DNA from: CAYNKA01 sp964397655
GTDB lineage: Bacteria > Spirochaetota > Spirochaetia > DTKZ01
DNA length: 64,000 nucleotides
NCBI GenBank assembly: GCA_964397655.1
Contig: CAYNKA010000007.1
Coordinates: forward strand, 62,001-126,000
Direction: 5' to 3'
Shown here: piece after piece, positions 16,788 to 25,616 of the stretch
Layout: the number at the start of each line of letters is the position of its first letter
Numbering within the stretch: the stretch's first letter is position 1
The notes under the pieces: generated by a model
The model's input: the letters and a program-made list of their open reading frames with translations, nothing else
What the model was told of the DNA's origin: nothing
The model's database searches: none
Made by a program: the position numbers and the translations under genes

Positions 16788-16795
16788 ACGGAGTC

Positions 16796-17122
16796 ATGAC
16801 CAGGCCCGACCGAGAACTCGTCCGGCTGCTGTCCCAAACCCCCGCGATCGAGGCGCAGCGCCGCCTGCTCCGAATCTCGGACCGGGAAATCGCGATCTCC
16901 CTGCAGTATCTTTCCGATCCGGAACGCAGGCAGCTCCTCGACAGGCTGGGAAGGGAGAAGGCAGGCAGGGTCGCCTCCGAACTCGTCCTGCTCGGAAGGC
17001 TCGTCGTCCGTTACGAGGATTACCGCCTCGCCGTCGCCCGCGTCCTCGACGCTCTCGCGAGCGGGAAAAACAATCCGAAGCTGAAGACCTACATCAGACC
17101 GGCCGGCGGCCCGCGGCGCTGA
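16796..17122 (+). CDS. Small FliG-like helical protein
   Basis: 108 residues, all helical, with no membrane segment or signal peptide. The stretch from about 20 to 95 (LLRISDREIAISLQYLSDPE...REKAGRVASELVLLGRLVVRYEDYR) resembles the helical repeats of flagellar switch protein FliG and short FliG-like proteins of spirochaetes. Similarity was judged by eye and the function is not known. No partner gene adjoins it. The -10 lies eight bases before the ATG, so the transcript should be leaderless. Confidence 0.55.
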   Translation: MTRPDRELVRLLSQTPAIEAQRRLLRISDREIAISLQYLSDPERRQLLDRLGREKAGRVASELVLLGRLVVRYEDYRLAVARVLDALASGKNNPKLKTYIRPAGGPRR

Positions 17123-17164
17123 TCCCGCGGGATCTCCGCTTCCCGCATCCGTCGTCGGCGGGGC

Positions 17165-18277
17165 CTACAGGCCTTGACGCCCTGCGGCGCCGGCCTGAGC
17201 GCCCGCGGTGAAGGGATGCCGCCGGACGGGGGATGGAGGACTGAGTTCGAATCTCGCGGTCCTTCCCTCCTCGAGCAGGACGAAGGCGTCGCCGGTGAGG
17301 CCGGCGGCCCGTCCTGCCTCCGCGAGATCCTTTCCCGGCCGGTCGAAGTCCTCCGCCGCCATCTGGAAGGTGCCGAAGTGGATTCCGACGCTCTTCCGGG
17401 CCCCCAGGTCCAGGTGTGCCTGCACGGCGTCGGCCGGATTCATGTGCATGTCCTTCATGAACCAGCGCGGCTCGTAGGCGCCGACGGGAAGGAAGGCGAG
17501 GTCCACCGGGCCGTAGCGTTTCCTAATCTCCTTGAAGTGACCCGCGTAGCCCGAATCGCCGCCGAAGTAGACGAGGCGGCCGCCCGACCGGACGAGGAAG
17601 CTTCCCCAGAGGCTCTTGTTCCGGTCGAAGAGGCCGCGACGAGACCAGTGAAGGGCCGGAGCGAAGACGACGGTCGTCCCGGGGGCCACCTCGACCTCCT
17701 CCCACCAGTCGAGCTCGCGGACGTTCTCGATGCCGAATCCGCGGACGAGGCTTCCGTCCCCGAGGGGTACGAGCGCATCAGGCGAAAATTTTCCGGCGAG
17801 CCTCTCCAGCGTGCCGGCGTCCAGGTGGTCGTAGTGGTTGTGGCTCACGAGCACGAGGTCGATCCAAGGAAGGCGTTCGAAGGGGATTCCCGGTTCGCGG
17901 ACCCGTTTCGGCCCGGTCCAGGAAACGGGACTCGCCCGGTCGGACCAGATCGGATCGGTGAGGACCGCGAGTCCCGGCAGCTGGATGAGGACCGCGGAGT
18001 GGTTGACGAAGGTGACCGCGGCTTCACCGGGCCGGAGATCCTCGGCCGGGCGGAATTCTGTTTTCGTCTCGACCCGCTCCGGCCAGACGGATTTTTCCCG
18101 AGCTTCCCTGAACTTGGCCATGTCGGAAAAGCCGATTTCCCGAGCGGGGGCTCCGGGATTGAAGAAACGCTCCCCGTCGAAGTGATCGGAAAGCCGCAGG
18201 GGCTTCCCGGGCGAGGCGCAGGAGAAGACGACCGCAAGGACCGACGCTGCGGCGGGAATCAGATACGAACTGCGCAT
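17165..18277 (-). CDS. Lipoprotein metallo-hydrolase, NAPE-PLD-like beta-lactamase fold
   Basis: 370 residues. The N-terminus is a lipoprotein signal (VLAVVFSCASPG, cysteine about residue 19), so the enzyme is membrane-tethered outside the cytoplasm. The metallo-beta-lactamase core has HNHYDHLD (about residue 145-152), GDSGYAGHF and a late histidine in IHFGTF. The order and the DPIWSDRASPVSWTGPKR segment match the N-acyl-phosphatidylethanolamine phospholipase D-like branch (UlaG-like superfamily). ATG at 18277 with AGGAG nine bases upstream. Substrate unknown; phosphodiester or lactone hydrolysis at the envelope is plausible. Confidence 0.82.
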   Translation of the reverse strand: MRSSYLIPAAASVLAVVFSCASPGKPLRLSDHFDGERFFNPGAPAREIGFSDMAKFREAREKSVWPERVETKTEFRPAEDLRPGEAAVTFVNHSAVLIQLPGLAVLTDPIWSDRASPVSWTGPKRVREPGIPFERLPWIDLVLVSHNHYDHLDAGTLERLAGKFSPDALVPLGDGSLVRGFGIENVRELDWWEEVEVAPGTTVVFAPALHWSRRGLFDRNKSLWGSFLVRSGGRLVYFGGDSGYAGHFKEIRKRYGPVDLAFLPVGAYEPRWFMKDMHMNPADAVQAHLDLGARKSVGIHFGTFQMAAEDFDRPGKDLAEAGRAAGLTGDAFVLLEEGRTARFELSPPSPVRRHPFTAGAQAGAAGRQGL

Positions 18278-18357
18278 GTTCTGAAACTCCTGAGAAGAAG
18301 GGTAACGAAAAACCGGACGGGAGAAAAGCGGAATTCCTTCGGAACGCCGACATCCCG

Positions 18358-18386
18358 TTGCGCGCGGCGTTCGGCTGCCGTAGAAT
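18358..18386 (+). promoter_or_regulatory. Leaderless-type promoter
   Basis: TTGCGC, 17 bases, TAGAAT, then eight bases to the ATG at 18395. The GAAGGATC between them is too close to the expected transcript start to serve as a normal leader. Confidence 0.6.
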
Positions 18387-18394
18387 GAAGGATC

Positions 18395-20611
18395 ATGAAA
18401 CCGATCTATCTCGACTACAACGCCACCACGCCGATCGATCCGGCCGCGGCGGCAGCCATGCTTCCCTTCCTGTACGGCGGATTCGGCAATCCGTCGAGCT
18501 CCCACGTCTTCGGGGCGGAGGCGAGGAGGGCGGTGGAGGAGGCTCGGTCTCGGGTCGCCCGGCTTCTCGGCGCCCGGCCCGAGGAGATCGTATTCACGGG
18601 CGGAGGCTCCGAGGCGAACAATCTCGCGATCAAGGGCACGGCCTTCGCGCTCAGGGACAGGGGAAACCACATCGTGACGACCGCGATCGAGCACCCGGCC
18701 GTGCTCGAGGTCTGCGATTGGCTCGAGACTCGAGGCTTCCGCGTGACGAGGCTTCCGGTAGACGCCGAAGGGCTCGTCGACCCGGCCGCCGCGGAGCGGG
18801 CGATTTCGAGTTCCACGATCCTCGTCACGGTGATGCTCGCGAACAACGAGATCGGAGCGATCGAACCGGTCGCCGACATCGCGGCGATCTGCAGGAGGCG
18901 CGGGGTGAGAATCCACACCGACGCGGCCCAGGCGGTCGGGAAGATCCGCGTGAAGGTAGGGGAATTGGGCGTGGACCTCCTTTCCGTGGCGGGCCACAAG
19001 CTCTACGCTCCCAAGGGCGTCGGCGTCCTCTACGTCGCTTCGGGCATCAAGCTCGAGAAATTCATCCACGGGGCCGGACACGAGGCCGGGAGGAGGGCGG
19101 GAACCGAGAACGTCCTCGAGATCGTCGGACTCGGGAAGGCCTGCGAGCTCGCCGAAGAGAACCTCGATGTCTACGCCGCGCGCATGCGCTCGCTCCGGGA
19201 CCGCTTCGAGGAGAGGCTCCTTTCGGGTATGCCCGGCGCGAAGGTGAACGGGCCTTCGGGGGACCGACGTCTTCCGAACACCACGAGCGTGAGCTTCCGC
19301 GGAGTCGACGCGGCGGCCGTCCTCTCCGCGGTGCCCGGGGTCGCGGCCTCGGCGGGCGCGGCCTGCCACGCGGACAAGGTGGACCTCTCCCACGTGATCG
19401 CCGCCATCGGAGTGCCGGAGGACCGGGCGCGCGGGACGGTGAGGTTCAGTCTGGGGCGGGAGACCACGGAGGAGGAGGTCGACTCCGCGGCTGCCCAGGT
19501 GCGGGACGCGGTCGAAAAACTCGTCTCCGGTGCCGGGGCCGTGCATGACGCTGGTCCCGCGGGGAAGATCCGCCTCACCGATTTCACCCGCGGGCTGGGC
19601 TGCGCGTGCAAACTGCCCGCCTCGCTCCTCTCGCGGGCGCTCGCTGCGCTGCCGCGTCCGAAGGACCCCGGGGTCCTCGTCGGCACCGAGACCGCGGACG
19701 ACGCGGCCGTGTATCTCCTCGATCCCGGAGTCGCGGACGGAGCAGTGGTCCAGACCGTCGATTTCTTCACGCCCATCGTCGACGACCCCTACGACTTCGG
19801 GAGGGTCGCGGCAGCCAACTCCCTGAGCGACGTGTACGCCATGGGGGCCTCTCCGAAATTCGCCCTCGTCGTGGCGGGGTTCCCCGCGGCCCGCCTTCCC
19901 ATGGAAGCGCTCGAGGCTATGCTCCGGGGCGCCGCCGACGTCGCCTCGGAGGCCGGTGTCTCCATCCTGGGAGGCCATACGGTCGACGTGCCCGAACCCC
20001 TCCTCGGCCTCGCGGTGACCGGTTTCGCGCGGGCCGGCCTCATCGTGCGCAACCGCGGCGGGCGCGCCGGCGACCGGCTCTTCCTCACCAAACCGCTCGG
20101 GACCGGCATCCTCTCGACCGCGCTGAAGCGCGGCCTCCTGGACGACGGGGAGGCACGGCTCCTCGTCGAGCACATGTGCCGTCTCAACGCCGCCGCCTCG
20201 GAGGCGATGCTCGCGGCCGGAGCGAGCGCGGCCACGGACGTGACCGGCTTCGGTCTTCTCGGACATCTTCTCGGAATGACGGGGGACGACGGGGATGGGG
20301 TTTCGGCCGAGGTGTATGCCGAACGGGTGCCTCTCCTGCCGAGGGTGCGCGAACTCGCCGCCGCGGGCTGCGTACCGGGCGGATCGAAGGCGAACCTCGA
20401 CTTCGCCGCCCCTCGGGTCGCGTTCGACGGGGGCGTGCCGGAAACCCTGCGGTGGGCCTTGGCCGACGCCCAGACCTCGGGCGGACTCCTCGTCGCGGTG
20501 CCCGAGGCTGCAACCCGGCGGTTCGTCGAGCACCTCGCCTCGCGCGGGACGGAGGCGGCGGAGATCGGATCGCTCGTTCCGCGAAGCGGGGCGGCTGTCA
20601 GGGTGCTCTAG
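18395..20611 (+). CDS. selD: Cysteine desulfurase - selenophosphate synthase fusion
   Basis: 738-residue two-enzyme protein. Residues 1-380 are a class V aminotransferase-fold cysteine desulfurase: YLDYNATTP at 5-13, PLP lysine K202 in SVAGHKLYAPKG, and catalytic loop SAGAACH with Cys324. Residues 390-738 are SelD: LTDFTRGLGCACKLP with Cys403, the usual position of the catalytic Cys/Sec, and Lys406, followed by ADDAAVY and the glycine-rich HTV and TSGG loops. The fusion would release selenium from selenocysteine and pass it directly to selenophosphate formation, ATP-dependently. Such NifS-SelD fusions are known in a few bacteria. No selenoprotein or selA/selB is in the window, so whether the selenium goes to Sec, 2-selenouridine or a molybdenum hydroxylase cofactor is open. 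Confidence 0.92.
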   Translation: MKPIYLDYNATTPIDPAAAAAMLPFLYGGFGNPSSSHVFGAEARRAVEEARSRVARLLGARPEEIVFTGGGSEANNLAIKGTAFALRDRGNHIVTTAIEHPAVLEVCDWLETRGFRVTRLPVDAEGLVDPAAAERAISSSTILVTVMLANNEIGAIEPVADIAAICRRRGVRIHTDAAQAVGKIRVKVGELGVDLLSVAGHKLYAPKGVGVLYVASGIKLEKFIHGAGHEAGRRAGTENVLEIVGLGKACELAEENLDVYAARMRSLRDRFEERLLSGMPGAKVNGPSGDRRLPNTTSVSFRGVDAAAVLSAVPGVAASAGAACHADKVDLSHVIAAIGVPEDRARGTVRFSLGRETTEEEVDSAAAQVRDAVEKLVSGAGAVHDAGPAGKIRLTDFTRGLGCACKLPASLLSRALAALPRPKDPGVLVGTETADDAAVYLLDPGVADGAVVQTVDFFTPIVDDPYDFGRVAAANSLSDVYAMGASPKFALVVAGFPAARLPMEALEAMLRGAADVASEAGVSILGGHTVDVPEPLLGLAVTGFARAGLIVRNRGGRAGDRLFLTKPLGTGILSTALKRGLLDDGEARLLVEHMCRLNAAASEAMLAAGASAATDVTGFGLLGHLLGMTGDDGDGVSAEVYAERVPLLPRVRELAAAGCVPGGSKANLDFAAPRVAFDGGVPETLRWALADAQTSGGLLVAVPEAATRRFVEHLASRGTEAAEIGSLVPRSGAAVRVL

Positions 20612-20618
20612 ACCGCCC

Positions 20619-21836
20619 TCACCAGTCGTGGACCGCGCCGTCGGTCCTCCGGGCCACGGGTAGGTAGGCGGGCTTGTAGGGGTACTTCGCCGCGAGCTTC
20701 TCGTTCACGTCGGTACCGAGGCCCGGCCTGTCCTCCACGACGAGATACCCGTCCTTGAATTTCGGCCCTCCCGTGATCACCTCCTCGATCTCTTCGGGAA
20801 AGAAGACCATCTCCTGGACGCCGAAGTTCGGGATCGACACGTCGAGGTGGACGTTCGCCGCGTGCATGATGGGAGCGATGTCGCCGGGTCCGTGCCAGGC
20901 GGTCTTCACCGCGTAGGGCTCGGCGAGCGCCGCGATCTTCTTCCCGGCCGTGATGCCTCCGCAGTGGCCGAGGTCGCAGCGGATGTAGTCCACCGTGTAG
21001 TCCGCGAAGAGCTGCACGAAGTCCGCCGCGTAGTTGAAGAGCTCGCCGATCGCGATGGGGACCGTGGAATGCTGACGGATCGTGCCGAGGAGGTTGCGGA
21101 ACTCGGGCCTCACCGGGTCCTCGAGGAAGAAGGGGTGGTAGGGCTCGATCGCCTTCGCGAGCCTCGCCGCCTCGATGGGCGTGAGCTTCTGGTGGACGTC
21201 GTGGCAGAGCTCGATCTCCTCGCCGATCCTCTTTCGCACCGCCTCGAAGAGCAGGGGCACGGTCCTGAGATAGGGACCGGGCTCGAAGAGCTCGACGGGC
21301 GGGCCGCCGCCTTCCTCGCCCCACTTGGCGAAGGCCGCTTCCTTGGCCCCGCCCTTGCCGTAGGTCCCGGAGAGGCCGGGCACGGCGGACTGGACGCGCA
21401 CGACCTTGAAGCCCCTGGCCACGGCTTTTTCCGCCTCCTCCGCGGTCTCCTCGGGACGGGAACCGCCGCAATGGGTGTAGCAGAGGGCTCCGTCCCTCGT
21501 CCTGCCCCCGAGGAGGGAATAGACCGGCTTCCCCGCGGCCTTGCCCTTGATGTCCCAGAGAGCCGCGTCCACGGCCGCTACGGCGGTCATCTGCACCGGG
21601 CCTCCCCGCCAATAGGAGCCGCGCGTGAGGTACTGCCAGGCGTCCTCCACCCGGTCCGGGTCCCTGCCGAGGAGCAGCGGAGCGATGTGATGCTCGAGCA
21701 GGGCCGCCACCGCGAGTTCCCTGCCGTTCAAGGTTCCGTCTCCCCAGCCGTAGATCCCCTCGTCCGTCTCGATCTTCAACAACACGTAGTTCCGTCCCGG
21801 CGACGTGACCACGACTTTCGCCTTAGTGATCTTCAT
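20619..21836 (-). CDS. Mannonate dehydratase-like enolase-superfamily enzyme
   Basis: 405 residues, closest by eye to the ManD/RspA branch of the enolase superfamily. LNGRELAVAALLEHHIAPLLLGRDP...EDAWQYLTRGSYWRGGPVQMTAVAAVDAALWDIKGKAAG covers about residues 36-100 and is diagnostic of that branch. Metal ligands are expected in CHDVHQKLTP, FLEDPV and IGELF, and the catalytic-side histidine in WHGPGDIAP. Expected reaction: dehydration of D-mannonate or a related sugar acid to a 2-keto-3-deoxy acid; RspA-like members can be nearly inactive. ATG preceded by GGAGG. It stands alone, divergent from padR, with a dyad in the shared upstream region. Confidence 0.82.
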   Translation of the reverse strand: MKITKAKVVVTSPGRNYVLLKIETDEGIYGWGDGTLNGRELAVAALLEHHIAPLLLGRDPDRVEDAWQYLTRGSYWRGGPVQMTAVAAVDAALWDIKGKAAGKPVYSLLGGRTRDGALCYTHCGGSRPEETAEEAEKAVARGFKVVRVQSAVPGLSGTYGKGGAKEAAFAKWGEEGGGPPVELFEPGPYLRTVPLLFEAVRKRIGEEIELCHDVHQKLTPIEAARLAKAIEPYHPFFLEDPVRPEFRNLLGTIRQHSTVPIAIGELFNYAADFVQLFADYTVDYIRCDLGHCGGITAGKKIAALAEPYAVKTAWHGPGDIAPIMHAANVHLDVSIPNFGVQEMVFFPEEIEEVITGGPKFKDGYLVVEDRPGLGTDVNEKLAAKYPYKPAYLPVARRTDGAVHDW

Positions 21837-21930
21837 GGTGTCCTCCGTCCCCGAATCGGGGCATCAGTCCAATCCTCCGTCCCCGTCAAGTATAGGCGAA
21901 ACAATCGTGTCCCGTCCAGAAAGTTTTGAA

Positions 21931-21961
21931 TTGTATCGAAAAAAGATAGCAAACGGTACAA
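21931..21961. promoter_or_regulatory. Candidate operator upstream of the mannonate dehydratase-like gene
   Basis: Inverted repeat TTGTATCG-N15-CGGTACAA with seven of eight positions matching, about 95 bases upstream of the enolase-superfamily start. The TTGTA...TACAA ends are like GntR or LacI family sites. No matching regulator gene is adjacent. Confidence 0.35.
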
Positions 21962-22012
21962 ATCATTACGGACAGGATCGAGGTGTGCGGCAGATAAAAA
22001 GAGAAATTTCAC

Positions 22013-22041
22013 TTGACATATATAAAAAGTATATATAAAAT
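22013..22041 (+). promoter_or_regulatory. padR promoter with palindromic operator
   Basis: TTGACA, 17 bases, TAAAAT. The spacer contains ATATATA-AAAAG-TATATAT (22018-22036), a perfect 7-bp dyad, where the PadR product probably binds to repress its own operon. Confidence 0.7.
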
Positions 22042-22062
22042 CATTTTATAAGGAATGAGGAT

Positions 22063-22668
22063 ATGCCTAAAATCAATCGCACGCGCTACGCCATACTCGG
22101 AATGCTCTCCTACGGCCCCAAGTCGGGCTACGACTTGAAAAAAGCCTTCGACCAGAGCATTTCCTTCTTCTGGCAGGAGGACTTCGGTCATATCTACCCC
22201 GAACTCAAGCGGCTCGAGGAGGAAGGCTTCGTCACCAAGACCGTCGAGCCCGCCGAGGGAAAACCCGCCCGCCACGTCTACTCGATCACCGCCGAGGGAC
22301 GGAGGAACCTCGAGGCCTGGCTCCTCCTGCCCGCGGCCCGGCCGAATTACCGGGTGGAAATTCTCCTCAAGGTGTTTTTCGGCGCCCTGATCCCGAAAGA
22401 AAACCTCAGGGAAAAGCTCGAGGAGGAAAAACGTTTCAGTCTCGAGACGCTCGCGACCTTCGAGAAGATCGAGGAGCAGATCCGGAAGGCGGAGGCAAGC
22501 CCCGCGTCGGGGACGGAGGAAGGTACGGGCGCGGAAGCCTGCCCGGTGGCCGGGGGAGGAAACCTGCAGGCCGCGAAATTCGGGCGCCTCAGCCTCGCCT
22601 ACGGCAGGGAATGCTTCGAGGGAGTCGTGCGCTGGTGCGACAAGGCCCTGAGCGAAATAGAAGAATAA
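22063..22668 (+). CDS. PadR-family transcriptional regulator
   Basis: 201 residues. The N-terminal winged helix (residues 5-80) reads YAILGMLSYGPKSGYDLKKAF...FGHIYPELKRLEEEGFV, the PadR signature. The C-terminal half is the Vir_C-like dimerisation domain, interrupted by a low-complexity Gly/Glu stretch (about 148-168). PadR proteins usually respond to phenolic or other small molecules. It is the first gene of a pair with the flavodoxin-type protein 11 bases downstream, and probably represses both. Confidence 0.9.
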   Translation: MPKINRTRYAILGMLSYGPKSGYDLKKAFDQSISFFWQEDFGHIYPELKRLEEEGFVTKTVEPAEGKPARHVYSITAEGRRNLEAWLLLPAARPNYRVEILLKVFFGALIPKENLREKLEEEKRFSLETLATFEKIEEQIRKAEASPASGTEEGTGAEACPVAGGGNLQAAKFGRLSLAYGRECFEGVVRWCDKALSEIEE

Positions 22669-22679
22669 GGAGAAACAGT

Positions 22680-24068
22680 ATGAAAATCATGGTTTGGGGC
22701 GGGAGCCCCAAGGGCGAGACGAGCGTCACCATGCAGTACGTGCGGTATCTCGCGAAAGAACTTCCGGGGACGGAGTTCGTCGTCAGGCAGCCCGCCTTCG
22801 AGGCGAAGAGGCTGGAGAACGACTCGGCCAAATGGAAGGCCTTGATGGACGAAACGGCGGGGGCGGACGCTGTGCTCTGGGCCTTTCCGCTCTACGTCCT
22901 GACCGTCTGCTCGCAGTACAAACGGTTCATCGAACTGCTGTACGAACGCGGGGCGGCGGAAACGCTGCGCGGCAAGTATGCGGCCTCCCTCTCGACGTCC
23001 ATCCACTTCTTCGACCACACGGCGCACGCCTACATCCGGGCGGTGAGCGAAGACCTCGGCCTGCGCTTCGTCGGCTCCTTCTCGCCGGCTATGGACGACC
23101 TGCTCAAGCCCGAGGGACGGAGGATGCTCGTCGGCTTCGGCGGCAACCTCGTCGAGGCCGTCGGGGCGGGGCTCGAGTTCCCGCGGGCGAATCCGCCCCT
23201 CGTCGAAAGGCGGTGGGAGTACAGGCCGGGGACGGAGGCCCGGTCCGGGCGGCCGGGAACGGGGAAGCGCGTCGTCGTCGTCACCGATTCGGAGGAGGGG
23301 AACGTCGGGGCCATGATCCGCCGCTTTTCGGGCAGGTTCGCCTCGCCCCCCGAGGTCGTGGACCTCTCAAAGCTCGAGATCGCGGGCGGCTGCCTCGGCT
23401 GCCTGCGCTGCGGCCAGTCGAACCACTGCGCCTACGAGGGGAAGGACGACTTCATCTCCATGTACGACGAAAAGCTCAAGACCGCCGACGTCCTCGTCTT
23501 CGCCGGGGCGATCCGCGACCGCCAGCTCTCCTCGCTCTGGAAGCTCTTCCTCGACCGCGGTTTCTTCAACACGCACCAGCGGAGCCTCGAGGGAAAGCAG
23601 GTCGCCTTCCTCGTGTCCGGCCCGCTGGCCCAGATCGGCAACCTGCGCGAGATTATCCACGGCTACATCGACTGGCAGGGCTCGAACCTCGTCGACATCG
23701 TCACTGACGAGGAGGGGGACGGAGGAAGGCTCGACTCCGTGATCGACGGACTCGCGGACAGGCTCGTTCGGGCTGCCGAGGCAGGATATCTTTCGCCCGT
23801 CACCTTCCTCGGCGTCGGCGGCATGAAGATCTTCCGCGACGAGATCTATTCCGACCTCAGGATCGTGTTCAAGGCCGATCACCGGGCGTACAAGAAGCAG
23901 GGGCTCTACGACTTTCCGCAGCGCAACCCTCTCAAGATGCTGTTCATCCGCTTAGGCTACGTGGTCACCTCGGTCCCCTTCGTCTACCGGAAGATGATCG
24001 GAAATTTCCGGAACTTCATGCTCATGCCGTACAAGCGGCTTTTCGCGGTGGCGAAGCGGCACGGTTAG
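22680..24068 (+). CDS. Tandem flavodoxin-fold NAD(P)H oxidoreductase
   Basis: 462 residues with two flavodoxin-like domains. Domain 1 (about 1-190) starts KIMVWGGSPKGETSVTMQYV and domain 2 (about 200-385) starts RVVVVTDSEEGNVGAMIRRF. Domain 2 contains GGCLGCLRCGQSNHCAYEGKDDF, a cysteine cluster followed by the DD typical of NADPH:FMN and iron-sulfur flavoproteins. The last 80 residues are an unassigned tail with amphipathic segments. Fused double domains are unusual for this family. ATG at 22680 preceded by AAGGAG. The pairing with PadR suggests reduction of a quinone- or phenol-like toxic compound. Confidence 0.75.
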   Translation: MKIMVWGGSPKGETSVTMQYVRYLAKELPGTEFVVRQPAFEAKRLENDSAKWKALMDETAGADAVLWAFPLYVLTVCSQYKRFIELLYERGAAETLRGKYAASLSTSIHFFDHTAHAYIRAVSEDLGLRFVGSFSPAMDDLLKPEGRRMLVGFGGNLVEAVGAGLEFPRANPPLVERRWEYRPGTEARSGRPGTGKRVVVVTDSEEGNVGAMIRRFSGRFASPPEVVDLSKLEIAGGCLGCLRCGQSNHCAYEGKDDFISMYDEKLKTADVLVFAGAIRDRQLSSLWKLFLDRGFFNTHQRSLEGKQVAFLVSGPLAQIGNLREIIHGYIDWQGSNLVDIVTDEEGDGGRLDSVIDGLADRLVRAAEAGYLSPVTFLGVGGMKIFRDEIYSDLRIVFKADHRAYKKQGLYDFPQRNPLKMLFIRLGYVVTSVPFVYRKMIGNFRNFMLMPYKRLFAVAKRHG

Positions 24069-24634
24069 CGGTCCTTCGCGGGCCGCGGAACCGGGCGCAC
24101 CGACGCGAGGACCCCGGCGACGTCCGGGCCTATCACCTGTTCCGCCTCCTCCGTCGCCGCGACGAGCCAGAACACGAGGGGCGTCCCGTCGTCCTGCACG
24201 AACTGGGCCGGGAGGACGAGCGGGCCCTTCGCCCGAGGCTTGAACAGGATGATGCTGAAACCGAGTTTCTCGCCCGTCACCCTGGACCTCGCCTCGCCCA
24301 ATAGGCAGGCATAGGGAAGTCCCCCGATCCGCTCGACGCTCTCCTGGACGACGTCGGGATCGCGGACGTGCTCGAGCAGGGCCGCCTGGAATGCGGCGGC
24401 GACCTCGCTCGACCGCATGACGCGGAAGGAGAGCAGGGCCGAACCCGGCGGCAGCCGCTTGGGCCGGGCCGTGACATCGACCGTTCCCCCGCGCAGAGCC
24501 TCCCACCCGTCCGGGAGGGCGAACTCGACGACCGGTTCGTCCTCCGGCAGACGCACGGTCTCGTCGGCCGGCAGTAATCCGGTCGAAAAGACGAGAGCGA
24601 GAATGATGGCGGGAAACGCGAGACGCGACTTCAC
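24065..24634 (-). CDS. Secreted protein of unknown function
   Basis: 189 residues. GTG start preceded by AGGAGG six bases upstream, then a signal peptide (AIILALVFSTGLLPADE, cut near residue 25). The mature part (about 160 residues) has alternating strands and helices, with SALLSFRVMRSSEVAAAFQAALLEH and IILFKPRAKGPLVLPAQFVQDDG, and no cysteine cluster beyond one. No family recognised. It converges with the flavodoxin gene (stops overlap) and is divergent from the next secreted protein with 91 bases between. Confidence 0.6.
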   Translation of the reverse strand: MKSRLAFPAIILALVFSTGLLPADETVRLPEDEPVVEFALPDGWEALRGGTVDVTARPKRLPPGSALLSFRVMRSSEVAAAFQAALLEHVRDPDVVQESVERIGGLPYACLLGEARSRVTGEKLGFSIILFKPRAKGPLVLPAQFVQDDGTPLVFWLVAATEEAEQVIGPDVAGVLASVRPVPRPAKDR

Positions 24635-24725
24635 GGGGTTCCTCCTGGCGGCGGCCTTGGGAATTATAGGGAGAATTCCACCGGGCGGACAAGACTTTCC
24701 GCCCGGCCTGTGGCATGATGGAAAC

Positions 24726-25550
24726 ATGAAGCGACCCCCTCTTCCCGGAATCTTCTTTTCGTTTCTGCTCTCGTTGCTCCTGCTGCCCGGCATGCCGGGA
24801 ACGGCCGAGTCGACCGCCTTCCTCGTTCCGGCCGACGGCGGAGAGCCGCTCGCGTACGAAGCCGACATAGCCTTTATCAAGATCGGCAGGGACCCGATCG
24901 GCGGCGGGGAGGAGGTCACGGTCGTTCTCGCGGTCCCCGCTTCCGAGCGGATGCTGGAGTACACGCGGAGACGTATCGGCGGAAGTCTCGCGGTCGTCAT
25001 CGAGGGAGAAAGGGTCTTGGAGCGGACGATCCGGGAACCGGTCGCAGGCCGGATCCTCCTCTTGGGCCTGGGCTCGGACAAGATCGAACGTTTCGTTTCG
25101 CGGTTCCCGAACCTGCTTGCAGCCAGGAGCGGCGAGGACGCGGTCCTATCCGTGCCCGAGGCCGGGCTTCCCGCGTGGAGGCCCGACCGGGAGAATCCGG
25201 GGCTCCATCGCCTGAGGACGGAGCGGGGCTGGGACGTAAGGCTCTGCATCCTGGGACGAAGCGGGTCCGAGCACTCTCCGGAGAAGGCCTTCGAGGGATT
25301 GAAGAAGGAACTCGATGGACGTGCCAGGCAGTTTTCCGCCGGCGAGGTGACCTGTCTTTTCTACGAACTCCCGCGTCCCGCTGAGGGAACTTCGGCCGCG
25401 AAGTATCGGGCCAGGGGAACCCTCGGACCGTTCGCCGTTGCGATGGACGCGGAACTCTCCGGGGAGCAGAACCGCCCCGATATCCGGGAGGAAGCGGCTG
25501 CCTTGCTCGAGAAAATCGCGCGGAACCTGAGGGCTGCTCCCGGCCGATGA
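24726..25550 (+). CDS. Secreted protein with SecD-head-like domain
   Basis: 274 residues with an N-terminal signal peptide (about 1-27). Residues 30-110 resemble the periplasmic head subdomain of SecD (PASERMLEYTRRRIGGSLAVVIEGERVLERTIREPVAG follows the pattern of that domain). No membrane helices follow, so it is not a translocase component. The second half is unassigned. CATGAT ends six bases before the ATG and there is no ribosome binding site, but the -35 is poor. Function unknown. Confidence 0.6.
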   Translation: MKRPPLPGIFFSFLLSLLLLPGMPGTAESTAFLVPADGGEPLAYEADIAFIKIGRDPIGGGEEVTVVLAVPASERMLEYTRRRIGGSLAVVIEGERVLERTIREPVAGRILLLGLGSDKIERFVSRFPNLLAARSGEDAVLSVPEAGLPAWRPDRENPGLHRLRTERGWDVRLCILGRSGSEHSPEKAFEGLKKELDGRARQFSAGEVTCLFYELPRPAEGTSAAKYRARGTLGPFAVAMDAELSGEQNRPDIREEAAALLEKIARNLRAAPGR

Positions 25551-25616
25551 GTGCCGGCGGGAGATGCGTGGCGAACGGCGCGCGCAGGGAAGTCCTCGAA
25601 GCGGCATCGTTTCCCG

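Noticed and set aside
17165..20533. A 1122-codon minus-strand frame spanning the NifS-SelD fusion and the metallo-hydrolase.
   Set aside because: Its upper two thirds are antisense to the NifS-SelD gene; the lipoprotein signal at 18277 marks the true start.
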